Assembly (NCBI RefSeq): GCF_900059565.1
Contig: NZ_FIZW01000001.1
Location: forward strand, 62,001-126,000
Length of the DNA: 64,000 nucleotides
Origin: Murdochiella massiliensis
GTDB lineage: Bacteria; Bacillota; Clostridia; Tissierellales; Peptoniphilaceae
Reading direction: 5' to 3'
In this document: positions 38,990 through 47,036 of the stretch, piece after piece
Layout: the number at the start of each line of letters is the position of its first letter
Position numbering within the stretch: position 1 is the stretch's first letter
Notes under the pieces: model-generated
Database searches by the model: none
Seen by the model: the letters and a program-made list of their open reading frames with translations, nothing else
Told to the model about the DNA's origin: nothing
Position numbers and translations under genes: made by a program

Positions 38990-39078
38990 GGAGAAGTACC
39001 CAAGTGGCTCAAGGGGCTCCCCTGCTAAGGGAGTAGACCGTGATGAACGGTGCGAGGGTTCGAATCCCTCCTTCTCCG
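38990..39078 (+). tRNA. tRNA-Ser (GCT)
   Basis: Long variable arm, GGAGAAG/CTTCTCC acceptor, anticodon GCT in CTGCTAAG, discriminator G. No encoded CCA. Confidence 0.94.
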
Positions 39079-39084
39079 ATGTTC

Positions 39085-39158
39085 GGGCCATTAGCTCAGT
39101 TGGTTAGAGCAGCCGGCTCATAACCGGTTTGTCCCGGGTTCGAGTCCCTGATGGCCCA
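39085..39158 (+). tRNA. tRNA-Met (CAT), elongator type
   Basis: GGGCCAT/ATGGCCC acceptor with a paired first base (initiator tRNAs have a mismatch there), anticodon CAT in CTCATAAC. A CAT tRNA modified to read Ile AUA codons cannot be excluded from sequence. Confidence 0.88.
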
Positions 39159-39253
39159 AAGATTGACCACTTCGCCCCTTTGGGGTGCACCTTTTGGGGT
39201 GGTAGCGCTCAACAATTTAATATATACTGTCTTTCGTATCGAAAGATGATCAT

Positions 39254-39326
39254 GCCCAGATAGCTCAGTCGGTAGAGCAAAGGACTGAAAATCCTTGTGT
39301 CGCTGGTTCAATTCCTGCTCTGGGCA
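39254..39326 (+). tRNA. tRNA-Phe (GAA)
   Basis: GCCCAGA/TCTGGGC acceptor, anticodon GAA in CTGAAAAT, discriminator A. A 95-base spacer with C/G-rich repeats and TATATACT may hold a second promoter. Last gene of the array. Confidence 0.95.
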
Positions 39327-39335
39327 CTACGAAAG

Positions 39336-39360
39336 GCCCGGCTTCGGCTGGGCTTTTTTT
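39336..39360 (+). terminator. Terminator of the tRNA array
   Basis: GCCCGGC-TTCG-GCTGGGC hairpin with a stable TTCG loop and a run of T. Confidence 0.95.
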
Positions 39361-39517
39361 GTTACTGCGCACCCGGCGAGGGCCGATAACACATAGCGTG
39401 TTCGCATAATAGATTGCTATCGGCTTCGGCCAGCTTTTTTATTGTGAAGAAGGAGCAAAAGGTGGCGTGTCAGGGTATGATAGAACCGAACAGGACAGAA
39501 CGACAACAGGAGGAACC

Positions 39518-40048
39518 ATGATACTGCTCATTGCATGTGATCGACGTTATGCCATCGGCTACCGGGGCGATATGCTGTTTCATATTCCGGCGGATTTGCG
39601 CCATTTTAAGGAGACGACGACTGGAAATATCGTCGTGATGGGAAGAAAGACGCTTGAATCACTTCCCGGCGGCAAGCCGTTGCCGGGGCGATTGAATATT
39701 GTCCTGACACGCGGAGAACGGGAAGAACTTGACGGACTGCGTGTGGTACATAGCCCGGAAGAACTCAAAACATTACTCCGTGAAGTGAATAGGGACGGAT
39801 CGCGGAAGGTATTTCATATTGGCGGGGGCGGGCTTGTCAAAACGCTGTGGACGGAGATCGACGAAGTGATCTTGACGCAGTTGGATGAAGAATATGCTGA
39901 AGCGGATACATGGATTCCGAATCTGGATGAAAGTCCGGAATTTCGATTTGTAGATGAACTGGGCGAAGGACAACATCATGGAAAGCGTTGGGTAATCCGT
40001 CATTTTCAACGCGTGAAGGGAAAGGACGGCGTGCATGACGAAGGATAA
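39518..40048 (+). CDS. folA: Dihydrofolate reductase
   Basis: Reduces dihydrofolate with NADPH. ATG 39518 (176 aa) has AGGAGG upstream; an earlier in-frame GTG at 39467 is rejected. N-terminal MILLIACDRRYAIGYRGDML gives the strand and Met20-type loop, the active-site acid is in IPADLRHFKETT, and VVMGRKTLESLP is the cofactor motif. HIGGGGLVKTLW gives the second nucleotide loop. The 3' end overlaps the YitT gene by 14 bases. Confidence 0.93.
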   Translation: MILLIACDRRYAIGYRGDMLFHIPADLRHFKETTTGNIVVMGRKTLESLPGGKPLPGRLNIVLTRGEREELDGLRVVHSPEELKTLLREVNRDGSRKVFHIGGGGLVKTLWTEIDEVILTQLDEEYAEADTWIPNLDESPEFRFVDELGEGQHHGKRWVIRHFQRVKGKDGVHDEG

Positions 40049-40982
40049 AAAGAAGATCTCGGTTACCGAGAAGAAGAAAGAAAAACTGACCGCCCGTGCA
40101 CTGTTTGAAATGTTTGGTCCGTTTCGAGAAACGATCCAGAAGGACGGCTGGCGCCTTTTTAAGGTGCTGCTTGCGGCGTTTCTCTGCGCTTTCAGCGTCA
40201 ATGTGTTTCTGCATCCTTCCGGCATGCTTCCGGGCGGCTTTGGTGGCGTTTCGCTGTTGCTGCAAAATATTTTCCAGTCCTTTTTCGGCTGGCATGTCTC
40301 GTTTGCCGTGCTCAATATTGCGCTGAATATTTTGCCGGCGATACTGGCTTTTTTCATCGTCGGAAGGAAGTTTTTTGCATTTTCTATTGTCTACATCATT
40401 GCTTTTTCGCTCTTTGTAGACCTGTTGCCAAAATTCGCTTTCACCACCGATCCGGTGCTTAACGTCATCTTCGGCGCGGCGTTTAACGGCATTTCCGCAG
40501 CGGTGGCTTTGAATGCGAATGCGAGCGGAGGCGGAACGGACTTCATTGCTATGATCGCCTCTACGAAGTACAATATTGCCACCTGGAATTATATTTTCAT
40601 GTTTAACGTTGTGGTACTCCTCATCTCCGGAGCGCTCTTCGGTGCGGAAGCAGCAATGTATTCGATGGTTTTTCAGTTTGGCTCCACCATACTGGTCAAT
40701 CGTCTGCATGCTCGTTACCAGCGAAAAACGCTTTTCATTATTGCTAATGAATGCGAACCGATCGCTACGGATTTGCAGCGCCTGACGAATCACGGCGTGA
40801 CGATTTTTGAGGGTGTCGGCAATTTCAGTCAGGAGCCACGCTATTTGATTTATATCGTGGTCAGCAAGACGGACATGCCGGTCATCAAGCGTTATCTGAA
40901 GGAAACGGAGCAAACGGTCTTTATGAACATCTTCGATTCGGAAGAATTGGAGGGGCGTTTCTACATCGAACCGTTAGACTAA
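40035..40982 (+). CDS. YitT-family membrane protein
   Basis: 315 aa. A charged N-terminus (KDKKKISVTEKKKEKL) is followed by five or six helices between residues 45 and 215 (DUF161 region, with NVFLHPSGMLPGGFGG and ASGGGTDFIAMI as landmarks). A C-terminal cytoplasmic DUF2179 domain has VTIFEGVGNFS and IYIVVSKTDMPVIKRYL. Function unknown; proposed roles in transport. It overlaps folA, so both are co-expressed. Confidence 0.88.
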   Translation: MTKDKKKISVTEKKKEKLTARALFEMFGPFRETIQKDGWRLFKVLLAAFLCAFSVNVFLHPSGMLPGGFGGVSLLLQNIFQSFFGWHVSFAVLNIALNILPAILAFFIVGRKFFAFSIVYIIAFSLFVDLLPKFAFTTDPVLNVIFGAAFNGISAAVALNANASGGGTDFIAMIASTKYNIATWNYIFMFNVVVLLISGALFGAEAAMYSMVFQFGSTILVNRLHARYQRKTLFIIANECEPIATDLQRLTNHGVTIFEGVGNFSQEPRYLIYIVVSKTDMPVIKRYLKETEQTVFMNIFDSEELEGRFYIEPLD

Positions 40983-41020
40983 CTTCGATTGTCGAGTAAA
41001 GAGATAGCAAGGGAGAAAAA

Positions 41021-41908
41021 ATGGCGAAGTATATTGTAAGCGGAAGTACCACAGCGGATCTTTCCAAGGCGCATTTTGATGCGATCGGCGTGAAGTATAT
41101 TTGCTATCAATACCAAATGGACGGCGTGACCTATGTCGACGATTTGGGAGAAAGCATTTCGTATTCCGAGTTTTATCAGCGCATGGCGGATGGCGCTGAA
41201 ACGAAGACGTCGCAAATTAACGTGGAAGAATTTGTCGCCTACTTTCGGCCTTTTCTGGAACAGGGATTGGACGTGCTTCATGTTTGCCTTTCCTCAGGTA
41301 TTACGGGCGTCATGAATTCGGCGAATCTGGCGAAAGAAATTCTGCTTAGTGAGTTTCCGGAACGAAAATTGTACATCGTGGATTCATTGGGCGCTTCGTC
41401 GGGCTACGGTTTGCTGCTGGATACCATAGCGCACCTGCGTGATCAGGGGATGTCCATCGACGAACTGTACCAGTGGACAGAAGAGAACAAGTTGCGCGTG
41501 CATCACTGGTTTTTTTCCATGGATCTCACGTTCTATATTAAGGGGGGAAGAATTTCCAAGGCCGCCGGTGCTGTTGGCCAGATGCTCAACATTTGTCCGT
41601 TGCTGAACATGGATTACTGCGGTCGCCTGATCGTGCGCGAAAAAATACGTACCAAGCGAAAAGTATTTAAAGTCGTTGTCGATAAAATGGCACAGCTTGC
41701 GGACAACGGAACGGAATATGCTGAAAAGTGCTATGTGTCCAATTCAGGCTGTTTAGAAGATGCGCAAGAGGTTGCCCGACAGATTGAAGAGCGCTTTCCC
41801 AACCTTTGCGGCAAGGTGGAAATCAACAGCATCGGAACAACCATCGGAAGCCATACGGGGCCGGGAACTGTGGCCGTCTTCTTCTGGGGCAAAAAACGCG
41901 AAGATTAA
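41021..41908 (+). CDS. DegV-family fatty-acid-binding protein
   Basis: 295 aa. DegV proteins bind a fatty acid between two domains and, as FakB, present it to a fatty-acid kinase. The Ser/Thr-rich lipid-head motif (KTSQIN), LSSGITGVMNSANLA and the VDSLGASSGYG loop are seen. C-terminal SIGTTIGSHTGPGTVAVFFWG holds the conserved His-Thr-Gly-Pro-Gly. GGGAG upstream of the ATG. The acyl carrier protein gene lies directly downstream, which fits lipid metabolism. Confidence 0.92.
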   Translation: MAKYIVSGSTTADLSKAHFDAIGVKYICYQYQMDGVTYVDDLGESISYSEFYQRMADGAETKTSQINVEEFVAYFRPFLEQGLDVLHVCLSSGITGVMNSANLAKEILLSEFPERKLYIVDSLGASSGYGLLLDTIAHLRDQGMSIDELYQWTEENKLRVHHWFFSMDLTFYIKGGRISKAAGAVGQMLNICPLLNMDYCGRLIVREKIRTKRKVFKVVVDKMAQLADNGTEYAEKCYVSNSGCLEDAQEVARQIEERFPNLCGKVEINSIGTTIGSHTGPGTVAVFFWGKKRED

Positions 41909-42004
41909 TCGACAATGTCGAACATAACGAGCATGCGCTTGACAAGGCGATAGGAAGTTCGTAAAATACGGGTGTTATCGCGGATGCGTTCTGAAGGAGG
42001 AGCC

Positions 42005-42244
42005 ATGGATTATTTGGAAACCGTCATTGATCTCATTTCCAAGAATCTCGAAGTGCCGAAAGAGAAGCTGAATGCCCAGACGGATATCGTCAATGATCTG
42101 GATGCAGATTCTCTGGACCTGGTCGAGATGGTCATGAACATTGAAGACGAATTTGATATTCAAATTGATGATGACGTGCTGGTCAACCTCCACACCATCG
42201 GCGATGTGGCGCGCGAATTGGAGGAACTGGACAGCAATCGTTAG
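42005..42244 (+). CDS. acpP: Acyl carrier protein
   Basis: 79 aa, acidic, from ATG 42005 with GAAGGAGG upstream. The phosphopantetheine Ser is in DLDADSLDLVEMVM, and helix II/III features (IEDEFDIQIDDD) follow. It carries acyl chains in fatty-acid synthesis. It is a single gene between degV and two tRNAs; other fab genes are not in the window. Confidence 0.96.
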   Translation: MDYLETVIDLISKNLEVPKEKLNAQTDIVNDLDADSLDLVEMVMNIEDEFDIQIDDDVLVNLHTIGDVARELEELDSNR

Positions 42245-42291
42245 TCGCAATCGTTCGTCATACGAGAAAGAGGAAAAAAGTCCATTTTGCC

Positions 42292-42320
42292 TTGCATGCC
42301 GCTTTCCTTTTTGGTATACT
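42292..42320 (+). promoter_or_regulatory. Promoter of the Trp/Ile tRNA pair
   Basis: TTGCAT (42292-42297), 17 bases, TGG-TATACT (42315-42320). The first tRNA starts 52 bases later. Confidence 0.85.
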
Positions 42321-42372
42321 GTATCGGTCAATGCAAATGAGCACTGGTTAAGAGACTCCTCTTGATCGGTAA

Positions 42373-42444
42373 AGGGGCATAGTTCAGCGGTAGAACGTCG
42401 GTCTCCAAAACCGAATGTCGGGGGTTCGAGTCCTCTTGCCCCTG
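42373..42444 (+). tRNA. tRNA-Trp (CCA)
   Basis: AGGGGCA/TGCCCCT acceptor, anticodon CCA in CTCCAAAA, discriminator G. Confidence 0.95.
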
Positions 42445-42448
42445 TTAT

Positions 42449-42522
<74 letters not shown>

Positions 42523-42527
42523 TAGAG

Positions 42528-42555
42528 ATCCTACACCGTTCGATGTAGGATTTTT
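42528..42555 (+). terminator. Terminator after tRNA-Ile
   Basis: ATCCTACA and TGTAGGAT stem around an 8-base loop, followed by a T run. Confidence 0.9.
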
Positions 42556-42594
42556 CTTTGCGATAAAAGGCGGAATGGCAAAGCAGCGCACCAT

Positions 42595-43560
42595 TTATTG
42601 TAGGGAAAACAAATCCCGAACGAGCTGATGACAGTTCCGGGTAAAAACGCCCTCCACAGAAGAAAGAGTGAGAAACGGCTTAGGAAGTGGCGGTACAGCA
42701 CAATCTTTGGCATAAGACGGACTGACCGCGGTGATACGAAGATCGCCTGAAGGCGTTTTTTCTTCCGAAGAACGCACATCCCTGGAAGAATGGGCTATCG
42801 CTGGCGGATCGCTCTTTGGTGCATCCGCAACCAGGCGATGCGTCGGCACGATACAGTACAGATCATGCTCTACCCAGTGGACGGCGCCAAAACTGTTTTC
42901 CATATGCAACTCCGGGTGCGCGGGCTTTTCCGTGAGATACCGCATGACAGCTTGATCGCCCTTCTGTTCAAAAGCCTCCAGCGAGGCGCGAATCGGTGTT
43001 TCCAGCTGTAACTGTTGCTGAAGACGGAAAAAAAAGGGAAGAAGGAGAGCGAGCTCGCGCACATCTTCTTCGTTGTGCAAAAGAGCGGCTTCTTTTGCCT
43101 CCGGATCGTCCAAGTGCTTGGCGAACGTCGCGATCTGGGCGCCGGTGTACGGATCCTGACGTACCAGGCCCGCACTTTGTGCCAGAGTACGCAGACGAAG
43201 GTTGGGAAAACGGAAAAACAGGCGGCGCGGTCGAAGATAGGCAAACCAGTCCCGAGAGAGAATCGATGGAAACGAGAGGCCATGCACGGCAAAGCGTTCC
43301 CGTAAAAACGGCAGATCAAAGCGATCCCCGTTATAGGTGATGAGCGTCCTATCGGCTAAAAATGGGCATACGGCTTTGAGCAAATCTCCTTCCTCTTCAC
43401 GCGAAGGTGCCAGCCATTGGTGAAATTCCTCGGCGGTTTGCAGACCGATAAGAAAGACGGCATCCGTTGCTTTGTGAAGCCCTGTTGTTTCAATATCCAA
43501 AACGGCACTCTCCGGCGCAATATGTGGCGAGGATTCGCTTTTTCGGATGACTTGCAGCAT
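42595..43560 (-). CDS. YprB-like 3'-5' exonuclease (RNase H fold)
   Basis: 321 aa from ATG 43560 (AAGGAG eight bases upstream). The first ~190 residues form a DnaQ/RNase-H-like exonuclease: LDIETTGLH (motif I, Asp/Glu), ITYNGDRFDLPFL (motif II) and HNEEDVRELALLL (motif III). The remainder is a poorly conserved region ending in a short basic segment. It resembles Bacillus YprB, which is often next to a DEAD-box helicase gene; no helicase is adjacent here. Substrate unknown. Confidence 0.82.
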   Translation of the reverse strand: MLQVIRKSESSPHIAPESAVLDIETTGLHKATDAVFLIGLQTAEEFHQWLAPSREEEGDLLKAVCPFLADRTLITYNGDRFDLPFLRERFAVHGLSFPSILSRDWFAYLRPRRLFFRFPNLRLRTLAQSAGLVRQDPYTGAQIATFAKHLDDPEAKEAALLHNEEDVRELALLLPFFFRLQQQLQLETPIRASLEAFEQKGDQAVMRYLTEKPAHPELHMENSFGAVHWVEHDLYCIVPTHRLVADAPKSDPPAIAHSSRDVRSSEEKTPSGDLRITAVSPSYAKDCAVPPLPKPFLTLSSVEGVFTRNCHQLVRDLFSLQ

Positions 43561-43650
43561 ATATACTCCTTGCGATGATTTTCGTTGCTCTTTTTTAGCA
43601 GACAAATCTTTCTGCCCGTTTCCTGGTTGAGCTTGTCACGTCCTTCCCTC

Positions 43651-43694
43651 CTTGTATAGAATAGGAAAGAATCTTGTATAGAGTAGGAAAGAAG
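43651..43694. repeat. Two 22-bp tandem repeats upstream of the cysteine desulfurase
   Basis: CTTGTATAGAATAGGAAAGA then CTTGTATAGAGTAGGAAAGA, each 22 bp with spacer, one internal mismatch. They lie between the divergent exonuclease and desulfurase genes, so a paired operator is possible. Confidence 0.6.
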
Positions 43695-43776
43695 GCGCGT
43701 TCACGGTGAATGACGCAACATTTTTGCGGTATCCGCCTTCAGTATAGTCAACGCATCTTTGCGTGGAAAGGATTGT

Positions 43777-44982
43777 ATGATTTATTTTGATAATGCGTCC
43801 ACAACGCCTGTCCTTTCGGACGTCGCGAACGTGGTCACCGATGCCTTACAATATCAATGGGGAAACCCGTCCTCTCTGCATCGACTCGGTTTTCAGGCGG
43901 AAACAGCCATGGAAGAGGCGCGAGGACGCATAGCCGCCTTGCTCGGCGTACCTGCCAATAGTTTGCTTTTTACGTCCGGCGCGACGGAGGGCATCAATAT
44001 GGTAATGCGTAGCGTTCTCATGCAGGCGCTCCAGCGTCAAGTTGGCCATGCAGGACGTGCAGAGTGTTCCGACGCCGATCGTGTGGGAGACGCGTCGAAA
44101 GCCAATATCGTCCTTACCGCAGTGGAACATGCAGCGGTACATGAAACGGCGATGCTTTTTTCTTCGTTTGGTTTCGATGTGCGCTTTCTTCCCGTCGATG
44201 AAGAGGGGAAGATTTCCCTTTCCGATGTGGAACGCTTGGTGGATGAAGAGACACTTCTGGTCGCCGTCATGCACGTCAACAATGAGTTGGGTACGATTCT
44301 TCCGGTGGATCAAGTGGGGAAGATCATCAAAAATCAATCCCGTGCACTCTATCTGGTGGACGGTACACAGGCGCTGGGAAAACTTCCGGTTCAGCTTTCC
44401 GCCCTTCCCTGTGACGCCTATGTTGCGAGCGGTCATAAAATCCATGCGCCCAAAGGCATCGGATTGCTCTATGTTCGTCCCGGAACCACCTTGTTACCAC
44501 TTCTTACCGGTGGCGGACAGGAAAAAAACCGGCGATCCGGCACGGAAAATGTACCCTATATTCTCGGCTTTGCCGAAGCACTGGCGCAGATGGAGGCGCA
44601 CCGGGAAGGAACGTATGATCCCAATGTGGTCGCTATTGCGAAGAGGGCTCGTGAGCGGGCGAAAGCTTTGCCGGGTGTTCGCATCAATAGTCCTGCGGAT
44701 GGAAGCCCCTATATTTTGAATTTCGCCGTTACGGGCGTGAAGGCGGAAGTACTTTTGCATTTTATGGAGCAGGAAGAGATGTATCTTTCTTCCGGATCGG
44801 CCTGCAGCAAAGGAAAGGTCAGCCGTATTCTCCAAGAAATTCATCTTCCGGAAGAATATCTCGATGGGGCCATTCGCCTGTCGTTTGGACGGGAAAATCG
44901 GGAAGAAGAGGTGGATCCGTTTTTTGCTCATTTGGCGTTTTCCATTCAACAAATTCGTCGCATTACAGGAGGAAAGGCATGA
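43777..44982 (+). CDS. Cysteine desulfurase
   Basis: PLP enzyme removing sulfur from cysteine as a persulfide; 401 aa from ATG 43777 (GGAAAGG upstream). YFDNASTTP starts the fold, the PLP Lys is in ASGHKIHAPKGIG, and the persulfide Cys in SSGSACSKGKVS. VEHAAVHE holds the His over the cofactor. It overlaps thiI by 4 bases (ATGA), so its job is probably to feed sulfur to ThiI for 4-thiouridine in tRNA, as NifZ does in Bacillus. Confidence 0.94.
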   Translation: MIYFDNASTTPVLSDVANVVTDALQYQWGNPSSLHRLGFQAETAMEEARGRIAALLGVPANSLLFTSGATEGINMVMRSVLMQALQRQVGHAGRAECSDADRVGDASKANIVLTAVEHAAVHETAMLFSSFGFDVRFLPVDEEGKISLSDVERLVDEETLLVAVMHVNNELGTILPVDQVGKIIKNQSRALYLVDGTQALGKLPVQLSALPCDAYVASGHKIHAPKGIGLLYVRPGTTLLPLLTGGGQEKNRRSGTENVPYILGFAEALAQMEAHREGTYDPNVVAIAKRARERAKALPGVRINSPADGSPYILNFAVTGVKAEVLLHFMEQEEMYLSSGSACSKGKVSRILQEIHLPEEYLDGAIRLSFGRENREEEVDPFFAHLAFSIQQIRRITGGKA

Positions 44983-46172
44983 ATGAAAACACAAACACCG
45001 GTATGCAGCCGGTGGTTTCGGTTTCCTATGGGGAACTGGTGCTTAAAGGGAAAAATCGAGGGATGTTTGTTGCGGCGATCAAGCGGCATTTGCACCGCGC
45101 TTTGCAGGACATTCCTGTGGTAGAAGAGTTTGAACAATTCGGCAAATTGTTTTTTGTTGTCCGCGAAGAAGATGTGACGGCAACGGTTGCGGCTTGTCGG
45201 CGCGTCTTTGGCTTGCTTTATGTTACGCCGGGTCTGCGTGTAGCCTGTGAAGAAGCGGCTATTCGCGAGGCGTGCCGCGCTCTGATGGCGAAGAAGATCG
45301 CGGAAAACACCACCGATAAAACACCAACCTTTAAAGTCAAAGTGAAGCGAAGCAACAAGGCGTTCTCCATTCCATCGCCAACCTTTGCCGCGACCGTGGG
45401 GGATTGGATGCTGACGGATTTTCCTGCCCTTCGTGTCGACGTGCGCGATCCGCAGATCATACTGGCCGTGGAGATTCGCGAAGATGCCTTTGTTTCCGTG
45501 GAGCGTTTTGAAGGGGTGGGCGGTTTGCCGGCAGGGTCGGGTGGTCGCGGTTTGCTCCTTTTATCGGGCGGCATCGATTCGCCCGTTGCTGGATATGAGA
45601 TGGCGCGACGCGGGTTGGCGTTAGGCGCAGTGCATTTTCATTCCTATCCGTTTACGAGTGAGCGTGCGCAAGACAAAGCGAAGCGTCTGAAAACGCAGTT
45701 GGAACGTTCGGTCGGACCTATACGTCTGTATATGATTAATCTGGTGAAGATATATACCGCAATTGCGCAAAATTGCCGAAAAAAGAATACGACGCTTTTG
45801 TCGCGCCGTATGATGATGCGCATCGGTGATCGTCTCTGTGAACGCTTCGGCTATCATGCTTTAATTACCGGTGAAAGTCTCGGCCAAGTCGCCTCGCAGA
45901 CCGTACAGGGCATCCATGTGGTTAACAACGCCGCATTTCATCCCATTCTCCGCCCTCTGATCGCCACCGACAAAACGGAGATTATCGATGTTGCCCGAGA
46001 ATTGGGCACGTACGAGCTTTCCATTGAGCCGTATGATGACTGCTGCTCTCTTTTCGCGCCGGAACATCCCAACACCCGACCGGCTTTGGAGCAGATTATC
46101 GAAGACGAAGGGCATTTGGATATTGAAGTGCTCGTTGCGGAAGCGCTGGAAACGCTGGAAATTGTCGAGTAA
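44979..46172 (+). CDS. thiI: tRNA 4-thiouridine synthase ThiI
   Basis: Adenylates U8 of tRNA for sulfur insertion. 397 aa: N-terminal ferredoxin-like and THUMP domains (to about residue 165), then the PP-loop LLSGGIDSPVAGYEMARRG. The protein ends without the rhodanese domain of the E. coli enzyme, so it depends on a partner desulfurase, which the overlapping upstream gene provides. AGGAGG lies upstream of the ATG. Confidence 0.96.
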   Translation: MNENTNTGMQPVVSVSYGELVLKGKNRGMFVAAIKRHLHRALQDIPVVEEFEQFGKLFFVVREEDVTATVAACRRVFGLLYVTPGLRVACEEAAIREACRALMAKKIAENTTDKTPTFKVKVKRSNKAFSIPSPTFAATVGDWMLTDFPALRVDVRDPQIILAVEIREDAFVSVERFEGVGGLPAGSGGRGLLLLSGGIDSPVAGYEMARRGLALGAVHFHSYPFTSERAQDKAKRLKTQLERSVGPIRLYMINLVKIYTAIAQNCRKKNTTLLSRRMMMRIGDRLCERFGYHALITGESLGQVASQTVQGIHVVNNAAFHPILRPLIATDKTEIIDVARELGTYELSIEPYDDCCSLFAPEHPNTRPALEQIIEDEGHLDIEVLVAEALETLEIVE

Positions 46173-46244
46173 AGAAGCAATCGAAGCGTTTGTGCCTCTC
46201 GTGCTCTTCTTGCCGTTGCAGAGCACATAAATCAAAAGAAAGCG

Positions 46245-46288
46245 CCCCTCTTATTTTCATTTCGTCGTAATACTTGAAATAAGAGGGG
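46245..46288. terminator. Bidirectional terminator between thiI and tpx
   Basis: CCCCTCTTATTT and its complement AAATAAGAGGGG form a 12-bp stem with a ~20-base loop between convergent genes. Confidence 0.8.
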
Positions 46289-46357
46289 TGATTTTGTGTC
46301 TCGTTCCATCCTCGTTGCAAGTCAGCTTATGCACGCTTCTTGCAGCGTGAACCGGTG

Positions 46358-46870
46358 TTACTTCAGCAACTTTTTTGCTGCGTCCAGAGCGGCGTCGTAG
46401 TTCGGATGTTCTGTATTCTGTTTGACGTATTCCACATAGGTGATCTGATTTTTCCCGTCCAAAACGAATACCGAACGGTTGAGAAGCATAAGCTCATCAA
46501 TCAATACACCGTAGGCTTCGCCGAAAGTGCGATGTTGATAGTCCGATGCTACGATGGCATTCTCGATGCCTTTTGCAGCGCAAAAGCGTTGTTGCGCAAA
46601 GGGCAGATCTACCGAGACGGTCAGAACAACAACTTTGTCGCCCAATTTTCCGGCTTCTTCGTTAAACCGGATGGTCTCCAGTTCACATACCGAGGTATCC
46701 ACCGAAGGAACGGCGACGAGAAGTTTTACCTTGTCGCCAAGATCCGCCAAGTGCAGAGAGCTTAAATCCTGTTTGGTGAGGGTAAAGTCGGGCGCGGTGT
46801 CTCCGGGAACCAATTCCTTGCCGTGCAATGTCAGGGGCGTATCCCCCATTTTATAACCTGTTCTTGTCAT
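46358..46870 (-). CDS. tpx: Thiol peroxidase
   Basis: Atypical 2-Cys peroxiredoxin reducing peroxides with thioredoxin; 170 aa. The peroxidatic Cys is in VPSVDTSVCELET and the resolving Cys in QQRFCAAKG, the normal Tpx spacing. Arg in LLNRSVFVLD completes the active site. AAAGGA upstream. Single gene, useful to an anaerobe meeting oxygen. Confidence 0.96.
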   Translation of the reverse strand: MTRTGYKMGDTPLTLHGKELVPGDTAPDFTLTKQDLSSLHLADLGDKVKLLVAVPSVDTSVCELETIRFNEEAGKLGDKVVVLTVSVDLPFAQQRFCAAKGIENAIVASDYQHRTFGEAYGVLIDELMLLNRSVFVLDGKNQITYVEYVKQNTEHPNYDAALDAAKKLLK

Positions 46871-46931
46871 GGTATTTTCCTTTCTTTTCGAGAGTGCCGT
46901 TTTGTCCGGTGTTGATGTAGTGTCAGGAAAT

Positions 46932-46971
46932 GGGCATGACGCACACCCCGTAAAGGATGTTCGTCATGCCC
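46932..46971. terminator. Hairpin downstream of the YjiH-type gene
   Basis: GGGCATGACG and CGTCATGCCC stem with a 20-base loop. Confidence 0.6.
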
Positions 46972-46978
46972 GAAAAGT

Positions 46979-47016
46979 GTGAGCCTCCGTGCTTGACAAG
47001 CTCGGGGGAGGCTCAC
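46979..47016 (-). terminator. Terminator of the YjiH-type gene
   Basis: GTGAGCCTCC and GGAGGCTCAC form a 10-bp stem 20 bases after the stop; TTTT follows on the minus strand. Confidence 0.8.
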
Positions 47017-47036
47017 GAGAGAATCTGAATGCTGTT

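Noticed and set aside
38139-39311. Short open frames across the tRNA array
   Set aside because: They read through tRNA genes whose structures and anticodons are clear.
39837-40913. 358-codon open frame on the minus strand
   Set aside because: It is antisense to folA and the YitT gene, both well supported by motifs and ribosome sites; its composition (Arg/His/Gln-rich) is typical of a reverse-strand shadow.
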